The notes under the pieces: model-generated
Database searches by the model: none
What the model was told of the DNA's origin: nothing
What the model saw: the letters and a program-made list of their open reading frames with translations, nothing else
Source of the DNA: Amphibalanus amphitrite
Lineage: Eukaryota; Arthropoda; Thecostraca; Balanomorpha; Balanidae
Reading direction: 5' to 3'
Assembly: GCF_019059575.1 (NCBI RefSeq)
Contig: NW_024881612.1
Span: 992,001-1,056,000, forward strand
Length of the DNA stretch: 64,000 nucleotides
Part shown: positions 20,611 to 30,065 of the stretch, piece after piece
How positions within the stretch are numbered: position 1 is the stretch's first letter
How the letters are laid out: each line of letters opens with the position of its first letter
Made by a program: the position numbers and the translations under genes

Positions 20611-23348
20611 TCCGAACGAGGGTCGTAACCTTCCGTTACATCGGGTGGCATGCCGTAAAAAACGTATGGGTACGTCGGGTGCATAGGAAATTGGCGCAGT
20701 TTCAGCGCGTACCGCATACCCAACATCTGACGGCGGAGTGAAAGTGGCGGTTCATGCGCCTCAGCAAGAATGCTGCTCCTGGGCGAGGTGCGGAATGCTC
20801 CGGTGGCTACTCGGAGTGCTGCATGATGGACTGTATCCAGGACCCTCTTGCTAGATTCACTCGCTGAATCGTAGACAAAAGAAGCGTAATCTAGCTTCGA
20901 TCGTACAATAGATCGATATAGAAGAAGAAGGGTCCTGCGGTCCGCACCATAAGATGTGCGGGCGACACATTTTAAAACGTTCAGGGATTTAAAACATCGT
21001 TCCCGAAGCGTTCTAAAATGTTCTTTATACGTTAAACGACTGTCAAAAAAGATCCCAAGAAACTTCGCCACCGGACGAGTAGGAATCATCTGTCCATAGA
21101 GCTGGATTCCCAAGGGAAGGTCGCCGCAGCGGCGGCGGCAAAAGTGCATAGCGACGGTCTTCGTTGTTGAAAAACGAAGACCGTTGTCTCGACTCCATCT
21201 CTCCAACCGCGTCACTGCAAGCTGCAGCTGTCTGGCCATATGCCGAGCGCTTGAAGCGGCAAACCAAATGGCAAAATCATCCACGAAGAGCGATCTACCG
21301 ATCGAGACCGGCAGATCATCAGCGATGTCATTGATCGCCACTGCAAAGAGCGCCACACTAAGCACCCCGCCCTGGGGAACTCCGTTATCTTGGGTAAAAC
21401 TGCTCGAAAGACTACTGCCAACTCGGACTTTGAACCGACGACCCGATAAAAAGTTCTTAATAAAGAGGCCCATCCGGCCGCGTATGCCGTACTTGTGTAC
21501 TTTGGAAAGTATTCTGTGTCGTAACACTGTATCATAGGCCGCCTCAATATCAAAGAACAGTGCTCCAAGGTGCTTCTTTTCAGTAAAACAGGTGCGTATC
21601 TCGGTGTCGAGGGCTAAAATGTGGTCAACAGGGCTGCGGTGCTTTCTAAAGCCGCACTGGGCGTTTGTAAAAACACCGTGATGTTCCAAAAACCAGCTAA
21701 GACGCACATTGACCATCTTCTCCATCAGCTTTGAAAGCGATGATGTGAGAGAGATGGGCCGATAGTGGAGAGGGTCATGTCCCGACTTGCCAGCCTTCAA
21801 GATAGGAATGATAGTGGCTTCCCGCCAGGTCTCAGGGAAAGTGCTAGTCTCCCAAAGCGAATTGAAAGTTGCTAGCAGCGCCTCGAGGGCAACTGCTGGG
21901 AGATGACGGAGCATGTCGTTGTGGACAGCATCCGGACCTTCTGAGACGCTGCGCAACGAGCTGATGGCAGACGTGAGCTCAGCCATAGAGAAAGGCTCAT
22001 TGTACATCAAATTTTCAGCTGTGCTGAAGTCCACGGCGGCTGGTGCAGGTCGTGAGGACGGCTCTCCTCGGCAGCGCTGATAGAGTGCACGGCCTATCGT
22101 CTCTGCGACGTCTAAAGGGTGGGATATGTCCGTGTTGTTCACTCTTAAAACCGGAAGCGGAACAGAGCTGAACCGGCCTTCAATGCGCTTCATGCGTGCC
22201 CATATCTGGGTCGTAGGAGTAAAACGGTTTAAGGAACTAACGTACGTGCGCCATGAAACAGCCTTTGCCTCTTTTAAAACGCGACGGGCAAAAGCCCGCG
22301 CTTTCTTAAAAGCGATGAGGTTCTCAGTAGTACTACTCCGGTCAAACTTTCTAAAAGCGCGCTTCCTGGCACGAATCGCATCTCCGCATTCCTTGGTCCA
22401 CCACGGGACCGGAGGACGACGAGGCTGACTCGACGTCTTGGGTATGCACCCGTTTGCGGAGTCAATGAGTAAACATGTAAAATCCTCTGTAGACATCACA
22501 GAGGGGTCGGCTCTGGATAAAACCGTGGCCTCTACGGCGGCCTGGAATTCGCCCCAGTCGGCCTTCCGAACATTCCACCTAGGTGGACGGTTGCCTGACA
22601 CTGGGGACTCCTGGTGCTCCAGCCACACTGGGAAGTGGTCGCTCCCGAGTGGGTCGTCATGGACGGACCAGGTAAAAAGCTGAGCTAGCCGCGGACTGAC
22701 TAAGCTCAGGTCCAGAGCCGATGTTTGACCGGAGGGTGTTGTAAAATGGGTGCGCTGTCCTGTATTTAAAATACACAGCGCCTCATCGCGGATAAAAGAT
22801 TCTAAAAGTCGACCACGAGTGCCAGTCGTGTCGCATCCCCACGCCAGGCTATGGGCATTAAAATCGCCGACTACCAGGACCGGAGGTGGAAGCTCATCGA
22901 CAAGTCGATGCAGCTCAACCACCGGGAGCGCTATACCTGGTGGTAGGTATAAAGAGCACACTGTCAGTTCCCGGTGGTTGAAATCAACTCTGGCGGCCAC
23001 CGCCTGCAGAGGAGTCTGCAGCGGCACCTGGCGAGCAGGTACGCTGTGGTGAACCGCCAGAAGCACACCTCCATGGGCAATGGTAGGGGTGTCCAGGTCT
23101 CTTCTAAAAACAGAGTAGCCCTTGATGGCAAAGGTAACGTTTGGCGCTAGCTTGGTCTCCTGGAGACCTAAAACAAGGGGTGTGCGCCAACGGATAAGAG
23201 ACTGTAGGTCCTGGTAGTTGGCCCGGAGGCCTCTACAGTTCCACTGTAGAATAAAAGGCGTGGTTAAAAAGGCGCAAAAAGGGCGCGTATAACATGAGGC
23301 AAAGGCGCACACAGATACCTGACTGACCACAAAAAAGGTAAAAAGCAC
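20601..23348 (-). CDS. LINE ORF2: AP-endonuclease and reverse transcriptase
   Basis: The protein has an apurinic-type endonuclease (ILQWNCRGL, LQETKL, VVGDFNAHSLAWG, GSDHFPVW) over its first 250 residues and a reverse transcriptase (FFDIEAAYDTV, NGVPQGGVLSVALFA, SLFVDDFAIW) around residues 480-720. It nicks the target and primes cDNA synthesis. The frame at 23348 opens with GTG, not ATG, and no ATG occurs before the endonuclease. The frame is in fact open back to the ORF1 TAG at 23430-23432, 27 codons upstream, and is in the same frame as ORF1. Codons create TTTTA on the coding strand with unusual frequency. The frame ends at TGA (20601-20603) after YPYVFYGMPPD, where homology switches to the RNase H frame. 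Confidence 0.92.
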   Translation of the reverse strand: MLFTFFVVSQVSVCAFASCYTRPFCAFLTTPFILQWNCRGLRANYQDLQSLIRWRTPLVLGLQETKLAPNVTFAIKGYSVFRRDLDTPTIAHGGVLLAVHHSVPARQVPLQTPLQAVAARVDFNHRELTVCSLYLPPGIALPVVELHRLVDELPPPVLVVGDFNAHSLAWGCDTTGTRGRLLESFIRDEALCILNTGQRTHFTTPSGQTSALDLSLVSPRLAQLFTWSVHDDPLGSDHFPVWLEHQESPVSGNRPPRWNVRKADWGEFQAAVEATVLSRADPSVMSTEDFTCLLIDSANGCIPKTSSQPRRPPVPWWTKECGDAIRARKRAFRKFDRSSTTENLIAFKKARAFARRVLKEAKAVSWRTYVSSLNRFTPTTQIWARMKRIEGRFSSVPLPVLRVNNTDISHPLDVAETIGRALYQRCRGEPSSRPAPAAVDFSTAENLMYNEPFSMAELTSAISSLRSVSEGPDAVHNDMLRHLPAVALEALLATFNSLWETSTFPETWREATIIPILKAGKSGHDPLHYRPISLTSSLSKLMEKMVNVRLSWFLEHHGVFTNAQCGFRKHRSPVDHILALDTEIRTCFTEKKHLGALFFDIEAAYDTVLRHRILSKVHKYGIRGRMGLFIKNFLSGRRFKVRVGSSLSSSFTQDNGVPQGGVLSVALFAVAINDIADDLPVSIGRSLFVDDFAIWFAASSARHMARQLQLAVTRLERWSRDNGLRFSTTKTVAMHFCRRRCGDLPLGIQLYGQMIPTRPVAKFLGIFFDSRLTYKEHFRTLRERCFKSLNVLKCVARTSYGADRRTLLLLYRSIVRSKLDYASFVYDSASESSKRVLDTVHHAALRVATGAFRTSPRSSILAEAHEPPLSLRRQMLGMRYALKLRQFPMHPTYPYVFYGMPPDVTEGYDPRSECA

Positions 23349-23432
23349 CGAGAGAAATGCACCTGGTAAAAAAGCGCAATAGCGCGAAAAAGATAAAAGG
23401 ATAAAAGAGGAAATGACTAGACTGAAAGACTA
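23349..23432 (-). other. ORF1-TAG-ORF2 junction, candidate stop readthrough
   Basis: The ORF1 stop TAG is followed by 27 sense codons, without another stop, that join directly to the ORF2 frame. Neither this spacer nor the start of ORF2 offers an ATG. The stop context is GTC TAG TCT, with the CTAGTC word repeated around it. Readthrough, reinitiation at a non-AUG codon or a nonsense change fixed in this copy could each explain it. Confidence 0.6.
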
Positions 23433-25144
23433 GACTAGGTCCTCTAACTCCGAGGAGGCGCTCCCCCCGTAGCGGATACGGGGGTGCCCTGAGCCCTCTC
23501 GGTGAAGCCTCCCTTCAGCAGAGGCAGATCGGGCATGGCTCGGGCCCGGCTGGGGCCTTTTCGACCGGGGGGCGTCGCCCTCCGAAGGTGACCAGCTCGG
23601 GGGCGTCTGCCGCTTGGCGAGGCGCCCTGGAGCCGCGGAGGGCTGTTGCCGCCCCGACGGGGATGTCGAGGCGGCGGCCTGTGTCCTCGACACAGGCGTC
23701 TCTGGCAGCGGCGGTGGTGGCCGCCGCTGCGGAGGTGGAGGAGGCGGCGGGGGACCCATGATGGGCCGAGTCCCCGCCTCAGGTGTCTCCGGGGTGTCAG
23801 CGGCGACAGCCGCATTGGCACTCCCGGAGGCGGAGTCGGCAGACGAGGCTTCCTTAGCCTCGAGGGCCTTCTGGACGAGGCGAGCCCTCCTCGCCTCACG
23901 TGCCCTTCTCTCCTCCTCCCCCCGCCGCAGAGCCTCCTGCACCGCCGTAGACGGTCGGGGGCGGGGCGGGGTGGGTGGCGCCTTACCCTGCGCCGGGGGG
24001 CGCCGACCACCCTGTCGGCGCTGGACGACGATCCAATCGTCTCCATTACCGTTCGCGGCTGGAGCGGGACTGGGTGGACCCCACACTGACTCTTGAGCAG
24101 CCTGCTCTGTGTTGCTCGGCGGCGCACGAGGCGCCGTGTTGTCCGCTGAGTCACCAGTGGCTACGACGGTGAGGCCGAATCGTTTGAGAAGCTGCACGAG
24201 CTGTGCTACGCTCATCTGGGAGGCATCGGTAGAGTTTGTGACTCTCACCTTCTGGGCATACGAGGTCTTCGGGTGACTCTGGTTGTACACCTCCCGGGCC
24301 TCTTTGAAAGACAGATTTCTGGTAGCCTTGATGGTCATGATCTCTTTCTCCTTGACGTATGCAGGGCAAGACCTATCATACGCGGAGTGCGGCGTCTGCC
24401 CCTCTCCGCAGTTGACGCATCGGGGGGTCTCCGAGTCACAGGTTTCGTCAGTGTGGTCCTGCGAAGCACACTTGGAGCACGTGGGTCTTCCTCGGCAGTT
24501 GTCCTTTGTGTGGCCGAAACGTTGGCAGCAGAAGCAGCGCATGGGCGCTGGGACGAAAGGCCGCACGCGAACCTTCACGTAGCCCACGCGAATCTCACTC
24601 GGCAAGTCGGTAGAGTCAAATGTCAGAATGATGTTGTTGGTCGAGACCGTGCCTCTCTTCGTCATGATGCGGCGAGCCGCTGTCACGCCGAAATCGGCGA
24701 GCCCGTCCGCAATATCCTCGTCGCTCACTCCCCTCAAATCGAAACAGTTAATGACCCCTCGTGAGGAGTTCTTAGAACGGTGGGGCTCCACTGTAAGCGG
24801 GATGGAAACGAGCCTCCGGCCGGATGCTCGTCCCTCGGAGAACACGAAGCGAGTAGCGTCCAATGCTTTCGCCGCCTCCTCGCTTTTCCTGAACTCGACC
24901 TCCAGCGCGCCATCACGCATCCGGTCACAACGAACTATCGAACCAAACCGGTCGCAGCCATCCTTCCGCTGGAAGGGCGACAGAGAGCTCAGCTCCCTGT
25001 CTGCGCTCCGGAAGATGAGGATCTTAGGAGATCGTGGACCTTTTTCAAGCACCGTTCGCCTGTCGGCCGAGGCCAACGGGCGAGGATCGGCCGAGGCCGA
25101 AGGATTGGTAAGAGTGGGGGAAGGGGGGTTGGTCGAGTTATCCA
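23430..25144 (-). CDS. LINE ORF1: Gag-like nucleic-acid-binding protein
   Basis: About 571 residues from ATG at 25144. A region around residues 40-170 resembles the RRM-like part of I/Jockey ORF1 proteins. Three Cys/His knuckles follow (CFCCQRFGHTKDNC, CSKCASQDHTDETC, CVNCGEGQTPHSAYDRSC). The C-terminal third is proline/arginine-rich and disordered. ORF1 proteins of this type coat LINE RNA and form the ribonucleoprotein. The frame ends in TAG at 23430-23432, after which the same frame continues open into ORF2. The coding DNA is very GC-rich and lacks the TTTTA words common in ORF2. In-frame TTG upstream at 25190 is possible but less likely as start. Confidence 0.9.
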
Positions 25145-25849
25145 TGGAGTGTGCTTGGTCTCCGCCAGCTCGGCCGCCGACGCTCCGCAACGGCGCCGCT
25201 ACAAGGCCTGGGACGGCCGAGCTGACTGTACGGGACTTGGCGGCACCTTCCGCGGGGGAGAGAGAGACTCACCACCCCCCACGGTCGGATACCGCCTCCT
25301 CCCTTGACGCCTAGCCGAGTCACCGCCAGGGGCAGCGACGGATCAGTCCCACCGACGGAGGACGAGCACAAGTGCCCGAACCCCGCCGGCGACACCTCTC
25401 AGACACCACCCCCGGCGGCGTCACGACTGGGAATGGCTCCTCAAGTGCGGCGCCCCACTGAGTGTCCCGCCCTTACAGAACTCAGGGCCAAAGAGGCGTG
25501 TTGCCCAGCCACCGCGACTGGCTCCGCACGGTGGGGGGCTCAACCTCCAGGATCCCGTTGTCCTGGGGTACGGGTCGGCTCGCCTAGCCTAGTAAAACCG
25601 GCTGGTACCCGAGGGGACGCCACTCCCCTTACACTAGCCCAACTCGGCTGTGTTCCTGCGGGTGCAAAAACAACGAAAAAGGTAGGAAAAGAATCAGAAA
25701 GCTGTGATCGAAAGAAACGCGGACATCCGGTGAAAAGCAAAGCAAAAGCAAACAGAGACCGCTCAAGAGAAACAAAACCACGAAAACCAAGAAAAGTCGG
25801 GCCGTACCATCTGTCCAACCAGCGATCAAAGCAAGTCGCAAGCAAGCAT

Positions 25850-25943
25850 GGGTCAAGCTGGGGCCGAGGGGGCGCTACTCCCCTTGCTGGCCGAGGCCAA
25901 GGCCGCCGCGGGGCAAAGGCCCAAGGAACCCAGTCCGACAGCG
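25850..25943 (-). repeat. LINE 5'-leader monomer, inner copy
   Basis: The block containing CAAGCTGGGGCCGAGGGGGC and GCTACTCCCCTTGCTGGCCGA recurs near 27293-27350. Leaving out the nested element, the two copies are about 178 bp apart, so the leader carries tandem GC-rich monomers like the promoter repeats of some mammalian LINEs. Confidence 0.7.
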
Positions 25944-26107
25944 ACCCCGGCCGCGTATTCGCCAATAGTATTACACGAATCGGCCCGACCAATAGCGTGC
26001 CTCTTGAGTGACGTCAGCGTGGCGTCATACGTTCGGTCCTCGCCCTTGGTGGAGTCTATTGAAGCTAAGTTTTAACTTAACGACATTTAAACTTCCTTGA
26101 ACGTGTT

Positions 26108-26180
26108 GCCGCCGTGGCGCAATGGGTAGAGTATCGGAATGATGAAATGGAGGTAGGTGGTTCGAATCCACTCGGCGACA
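26108..26180 (+). pseudogene. tRNA-like sequence in left arm of foldback element
   Basis: The sequence has an A box (TGGCGCAATGGG from 26115) and a perfect B box (GGTTCGAATCC). The acceptor stem pairs at six of seven positions and the T stem at all five. The anticodon stem pairs poorly, so a functional tRNA is unlikely; an internal Pol III promoter is plausible. Confidence 0.6.
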
Positions 26181-26984
26181 TCAATTTTCGTGTTATCTGT
26201 CATTGTGCGTTTTTTTGGATACATTTGCAACGGCGTGCACCTAAGAAATCAGAGGTAAGCATTCTTCAAATGAATATGTTGCATACCTAAGAGAAATATT
26301 TGCAGTCCAACCGATTGGTTCGGTTTCGGTATTTTCCAATGGTTTTTGTTTGAATTTGGTTTGGTATCGGTGTTCTGATTTTTTGTGATTGACAATTGAC
26401 ATCACTAATGCATAGTGCATACTATGCGAACGTAGCCAATGGAAAGACAAATGGTGCTGGGCGATGACCATTGATCAATATTTCTCACTGCCAATGGGTG
26501 ATAGCACCGATCACGCAGCTCCTGCTGGATATGACAGGGGTGGCGCTGACCTTTTGAAAGTAGGTGGCACTTGGCAAGGTAAAGTACCTAAAAGTAGCGA
26601 AAACTAAGCTAAAAATCGCACGCTGGTTAGCATGCAATTAGATAGTTTTCATGTAAGAATCACCATGCACAAAAAAGTTGGGCATAGCTGTTAGCGTAAT
26701 CAGGGGACGAGATTATCATTTTCCAGCCGTCAAAGGCGTCATCTATAGGAGCTATGCCTTAACTATAACTTTAACATTTCTGCCACCAGGGGATCGACAG
26801 TATCGACAGTACCGTAACACAATTGGTATTTCAGGTACAGACTGCAACTGCAGTTCTTTTGCAACTTATTCCCTAATCAGATGAATACTTGTCATAGATT
26901 TATTGGGCGTACGATATTGGCGTGCGAACTTAGGGCCTAGGGGCCAAAAAATGCGTGTCTAAAACCGACTTCTTAGAAAAGAAC

Positions 26985-27056
26985 CGCAAAAGCAGGAATC
27001 GATCCATCGACCTTTCGCTCATCACACCGAGACTCTAACCACTCGGCTACGACGAC
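26985..27056 (-). pseudogene. tRNA-like sequence in right arm of foldback element
   Basis: The minus strand shows an A box (TAGCCGAGTGGTTA, tRNA-Ser/Leu style) and a B box (GGATCGATTCC). It aligns along its whole length with the left-arm copy at roughly two thirds identity. Its acceptor and T stems no longer pair well. Confidence 0.55.
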
Positions 27057-27217
27057 ACACTGTCAATTGAATTGCCATATACAATTAAAAAAAGTCTCAA
27101 CTCAAATCTGGCCTCAATGCATGATTGTCACGTCGGATGGCTATGACGTCGCACTAGAGATGTCGCTAGTTGGTGGGCCGATTCGTGTAATACTATTGGC
27201 GAATACGCACCCCGGCC

Positions 27218-27409
27218 ACTGCCAACCCCCTGCGGGGCCAATCCTGCAGACAATCCATCCAGTAAGCAAGGCAAGTCCAGGTCAAAACGCGCGTCAAGCT
27301 GGGGCCGAGGGGGCGCTACTCCCCTTACTGGCCGAAGTCACAGCCGCCGCACAGCCGGAGCCAGATGACCCCGGCTAAGCAGCAGCTCTGACCACGGTCA
27401 GCCCCCTGC
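27218..27409 (-). repeat. LINE 5' end with outer leader monomer
   Basis: This is the outermost LINE sequence, running to the target duplication. It contains the second copy of the CAAGCTGGGGCCGAGG monomer (27296 onward). Confidence 0.75.
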
Positions 27410-27426
27410 GGGCATATGAAACAGCC
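27410..27426. repeat. LINE target-site duplication, 5' side
   Basis: Exact copy of 19321-19337. It leads directly into the interrupted zinc-finger coding sequence. Confidence 0.95.
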
Positions 27427-28795
27427 GTTGCGGCCACTCTCCTGTGTGGATTCGCATATGAGCTATTCGGGCCGACCGTTGAACGAACCGTGCCGGGCAT
27501 ATGGAGCGGCCAAACGGCTTCTACCCTGTATGGGTCCTCATGTGACTGGTGAGATGCGAAAGCTGAGCAAACCGTGCCGGACACATGGAGCAGTCAAAAG
27601 GCCTCTACCATGTGTGGGTCCGCATGTGACTGGTGAGATTTGAACGAAGAGCAAACCGTGCCGGGCAAATGGAGCAGCCAAACGGCTTCTCTCCTGTGTG
27701 GGTCCTGATGTGGCCGCTGAGACCCGATCGCTGAGCAAAACGTGCCGGACAAACGGAGCAGCCAAACGGCTTCTCCCCTGTGTGGGACCGCATGTGAATG
27801 GTGAGAATTGAACGAAGAGCAAACCGTGCCGGGCAAATGGAGCAGCCAAACGGCTTCTCTCCTGTATGGGTTCGCATGTGTACGGTGAGAGCCGATTGCT
27901 GAGCATAACGTGCCGGGCAAATGGAGCAGCCAAAAGGCTTCTCCCCTGTGTGGGTCCGCATGTGGTTGGTGAGGGTTGAACGCTGGGTGAACCGTGCCGG
28001 GCAAATAGAGCAGCCAAACGGCTTCTCTCCTGTATGGGTTCGCATGTGTACGGTGAGATGCCGCCGCTCAGTGAATCGTGCCTGGCAAATAGAGCAGCCA
28101 AAAGGCTTCTCCCCTGTGTGGGTCAGCATGTGTCTGACGAGATGTGACCGCTCAGCGAACCGTGCCGGGCAAATGGAGCAGCTGTACGGCTTCTCCCCGG
28201 TATGGGTTCGTATGTGTACAGTGAGATCTGCGCGTGTAACAAATCTGGCTCGACATTCATGACACTGATGCGGCTTCACACGGACACCGGGTGTCTTGTG
28301 TTCGTTGCCGTTAGTTCTAGCTAAACGCGCGGCACCAGACTGCTCACACTGCCGGACCTTTTCGCCAGCGTGGACACGTCTGTGCATCGCCAGAGCACCA
28401 GAACGTGTGAACGCCTTCCCACAGATATCACACTTGTACGGACTCTGACCGGTGTGCACACGACGGTGAGCGGTCAGACCGACTTGTTGAGAAAACGTTT
28501 TGCCGCACACTTCACAGCGGTACGGCCGTTCTTTCGCGTGAGTCCTTCGGTGCCGCGTCATGCTGCCGGAGTGGTCGGTGACGTAAGAACACCACTTGCA
28601 CTTGTATCTGCCGTTCACGCTTTGGCCGTGTCGTCTCTTCAAGTGTCTGTCCAGACGATGTTGTCCCAAACAGCTGAAGTCGCAGTGGGGACACTGAAGA
28701 GTGCCACCAAAACCTGGAGAGCACATTTGCATATATTGATTGACGCTACAAACGTTAGCGATCAGCAAACAAGTGCATAAACATGTGAGTGACAT
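27427..28795 (-). pseudogene. C2H2 zinc-finger gene copy B, decaying and LINE-interrupted
   Basis: From ATG at 28795 the frame encodes 396 residues with 12 complete C2H2 fingers. The first five are nearly identical to those of copies A and C, while later fingers differ at helix positions. The frame stops at TAG (27605-27607), where the Glu codon of a TGEKP linker (GAG) has become TAG; homologous finger sequence continues behind it. A second GAG-to-TAG change in the next linker lies at 27521-27523. Beyond 27427 the gene is cut by the LINE, and its tail is at 19160-19337. A shortened 12-finger protein is still possible. As in copy A, the residues before GFGGTLQC may be intronic. Confidence 0.85.
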
Positions 28796-28984
28796 CAATG
28801 ATCCCAACCCAATTGTTCTTGCAACGAATTGCAGATCACAGGAGCCCTGGTTTTACAAGATATTAAGTTGAAACTTTATGTAGGATCTTTTAACACGATC
28901 AATCTGGCGACAAGGCAAGGACAAGGGCGTAATGTCTATGATCTGGTGTGTGGCCTGTGTGGGATATCACAATGCTTAACCGCC

Positions 28985-29745
28985 GTGGAGCCGAGGGTGG
29001 TGGAGACACCGTGGCCGGTGGAGCCGAGGGTGGTGGAGACACCGTGGCCGGTGGAGCCGAGGGTGGTGGAGACACCGTGGCCGGTGGAGCCGAGGGTGGT
29101 GGAGACACCGTGGACGGTGGAGCCAAGGGTGGTGGAGACACCGTGGAGGGTGGAGCCGAGGGTGGTGGAGACACCGTGTACGGTGGAGCCAAGGGTGGTG
29201 GAGACACCGTGGCCGGTGGAGCCGAGGTTGGTGGAGACACCGTGGCCGGTGGAGCCAAGGGTGGTGGAGACACCGTGGCCGGTGGAGCCGAGGGTGGTGG
29301 AGACACCGTGGCCGGTTGAGTCAAGGGTGGTGGAGACACCGTGGCCGGTGGAGCCGAGGGTGGTGGAGACACCGTGGACGGTGGAGCCGAGGGTGGTGGA
29401 GACACCGTGGACGGTGGAGCCAAGGGTGGTGGAGACACCGTGGAGGGTGGAGCCGAGGGTGGTGGAGACACCGTGTACGGTGGAGCCAAGGGTGGTGGAG
29501 ACACCGTGGCCGGTGGAGCCGAGGTTGGTGGAGACACCGTGGCCGGTGGAGCCGAGGGTGGTGGAGACATCGTGGCCGGTGGAGCCGAGGGTGGTGGAGA
29601 CACCGTGGCCGGTTGAGCCAAGGGTGGTGGAGACACCGTGGCCGGTGGAGCCGAGGGTGGTGGAGACACCGTGGACGGTGGAGCCAAGGGTGGTGGAGAC
29701 ACCGTGGCCGGTGGAGCCGAGGGTGGTGGAGACACCGTGGACGGC
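28985..29745. repeat. 33-bp minisatellite, copy B (about 23 units)
   Basis: The unit encodes EPRVVETPWPV in one plus frame and stays in phase because 33 is a multiple of three. A nine-unit block (297 bp) with the rare variants GTGGAGGG and GTGTACGG recurs within the array, at 29141 and 29438, which indicates block duplication. It lies about 190 bp upstream of the copy B zinc-finger ATG. Confidence 0.93.
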
Positions 29746-30056
29746 GGGGATGACTGATGAGGTCTGCCGAAAACATGTCTCCCAGAAACTGACCGTGGAG
29801 ACGCCTCTGAACACGATACATACTCATCATTTTGACCCAATACCCTCAATGACTGACAACGAAAACGTCGACAATTTCAATGCCGTCAGCTCATGCCATT
29901 TTTCGCACAGAGAAGAAAAACTGGCCGGTGGGGACAAATCAGCCCCCCTCAAATATGTTATATAGTAACAAAATGTTCCGGCTACATTCTTGGTCCCAGG
30001 CATAGACCCGGGAACAGGGGGGGGGGGGGCAGCGGGGGCGCTTGCCCCCAACTTGC
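29746..30056. repeat. Shared spacer, copy B
   Basis: The block matches 14179-14490 and 58742-59050 and ends in a repeated CCCCCAACTTG word next to a T-run, where similarity to the other copies stops. Confidence 0.8.
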
Positions 30057-30065
30057 CCCCAACTT

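Larger units (their letters stand above)
25953..27208. mobile_element. Mutator-like foldback element with tRNA-like arms
   Basis: The 1256-bp element is flanked by a 9-bp duplication, ACCCCGGCC (25944-25952 and 27209-27217). The outer 34 bases of its inverted repeats match perfectly, starting GCGTATTCGCCAATAG. Diverged inverted homology continues for at least 230 bp into each arm and probably about 330 bp. A 9-bp duplication with long inverted repeats is the signature of Mutator-like elements. Both arms have a CCAAT-like word, GACGTCA words and a tRNA-like sequence at the same distance (about 155 bp) from the end. No transposase is encoded. It sits in the LINE 5' leader and so is younger than the LINE. 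Confidence 0.85.
19338..27409 (-). mobile_element. Full-length I-group LINE with RNase H
   Basis: The element is bounded by a perfect 17-bp target duplication (GGGCATATGAAACAGCC at 19321-19337 and 27410-27426). On the minus strand it has a 5' leader with repeated GC-rich monomers, ORF1 with three zinc knuckles, ORF2 with endonuclease and reverse transcriptase, an RNase H region and a 3' end AATAAACAAACAAAC. Without the 1256-bp nested element and its duplication it is about 6.8 kb. The homologous unoccupied site at 9299-9345 confirms the boundaries. RNase H plus this ORF1 type point to the I superfamily; the exact clade is not determined. Confidence 0.93.

Noticed and set aside
23444-24154. 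Arginine-rich frame opposite or out of phase with LINE ORF1
   Set aside because: It is a shadow of the GC-rich ORF1 tail.
26108-26180. Functional tRNA gene
   Set aside because: The anticodon stem does not pair, and a homologous copy lies in the opposite arm of a mobile element, so it is called tRNA-like only.
28829-29965. Long plus-strand frame with EPRVVETPWPV repeats, and the similar frame at 57759-58961
   Set aside because: It has no ATG, and the 33-bp unit keeps several frames open on both strands. The frame is a product of the minisatellite, not a gene.
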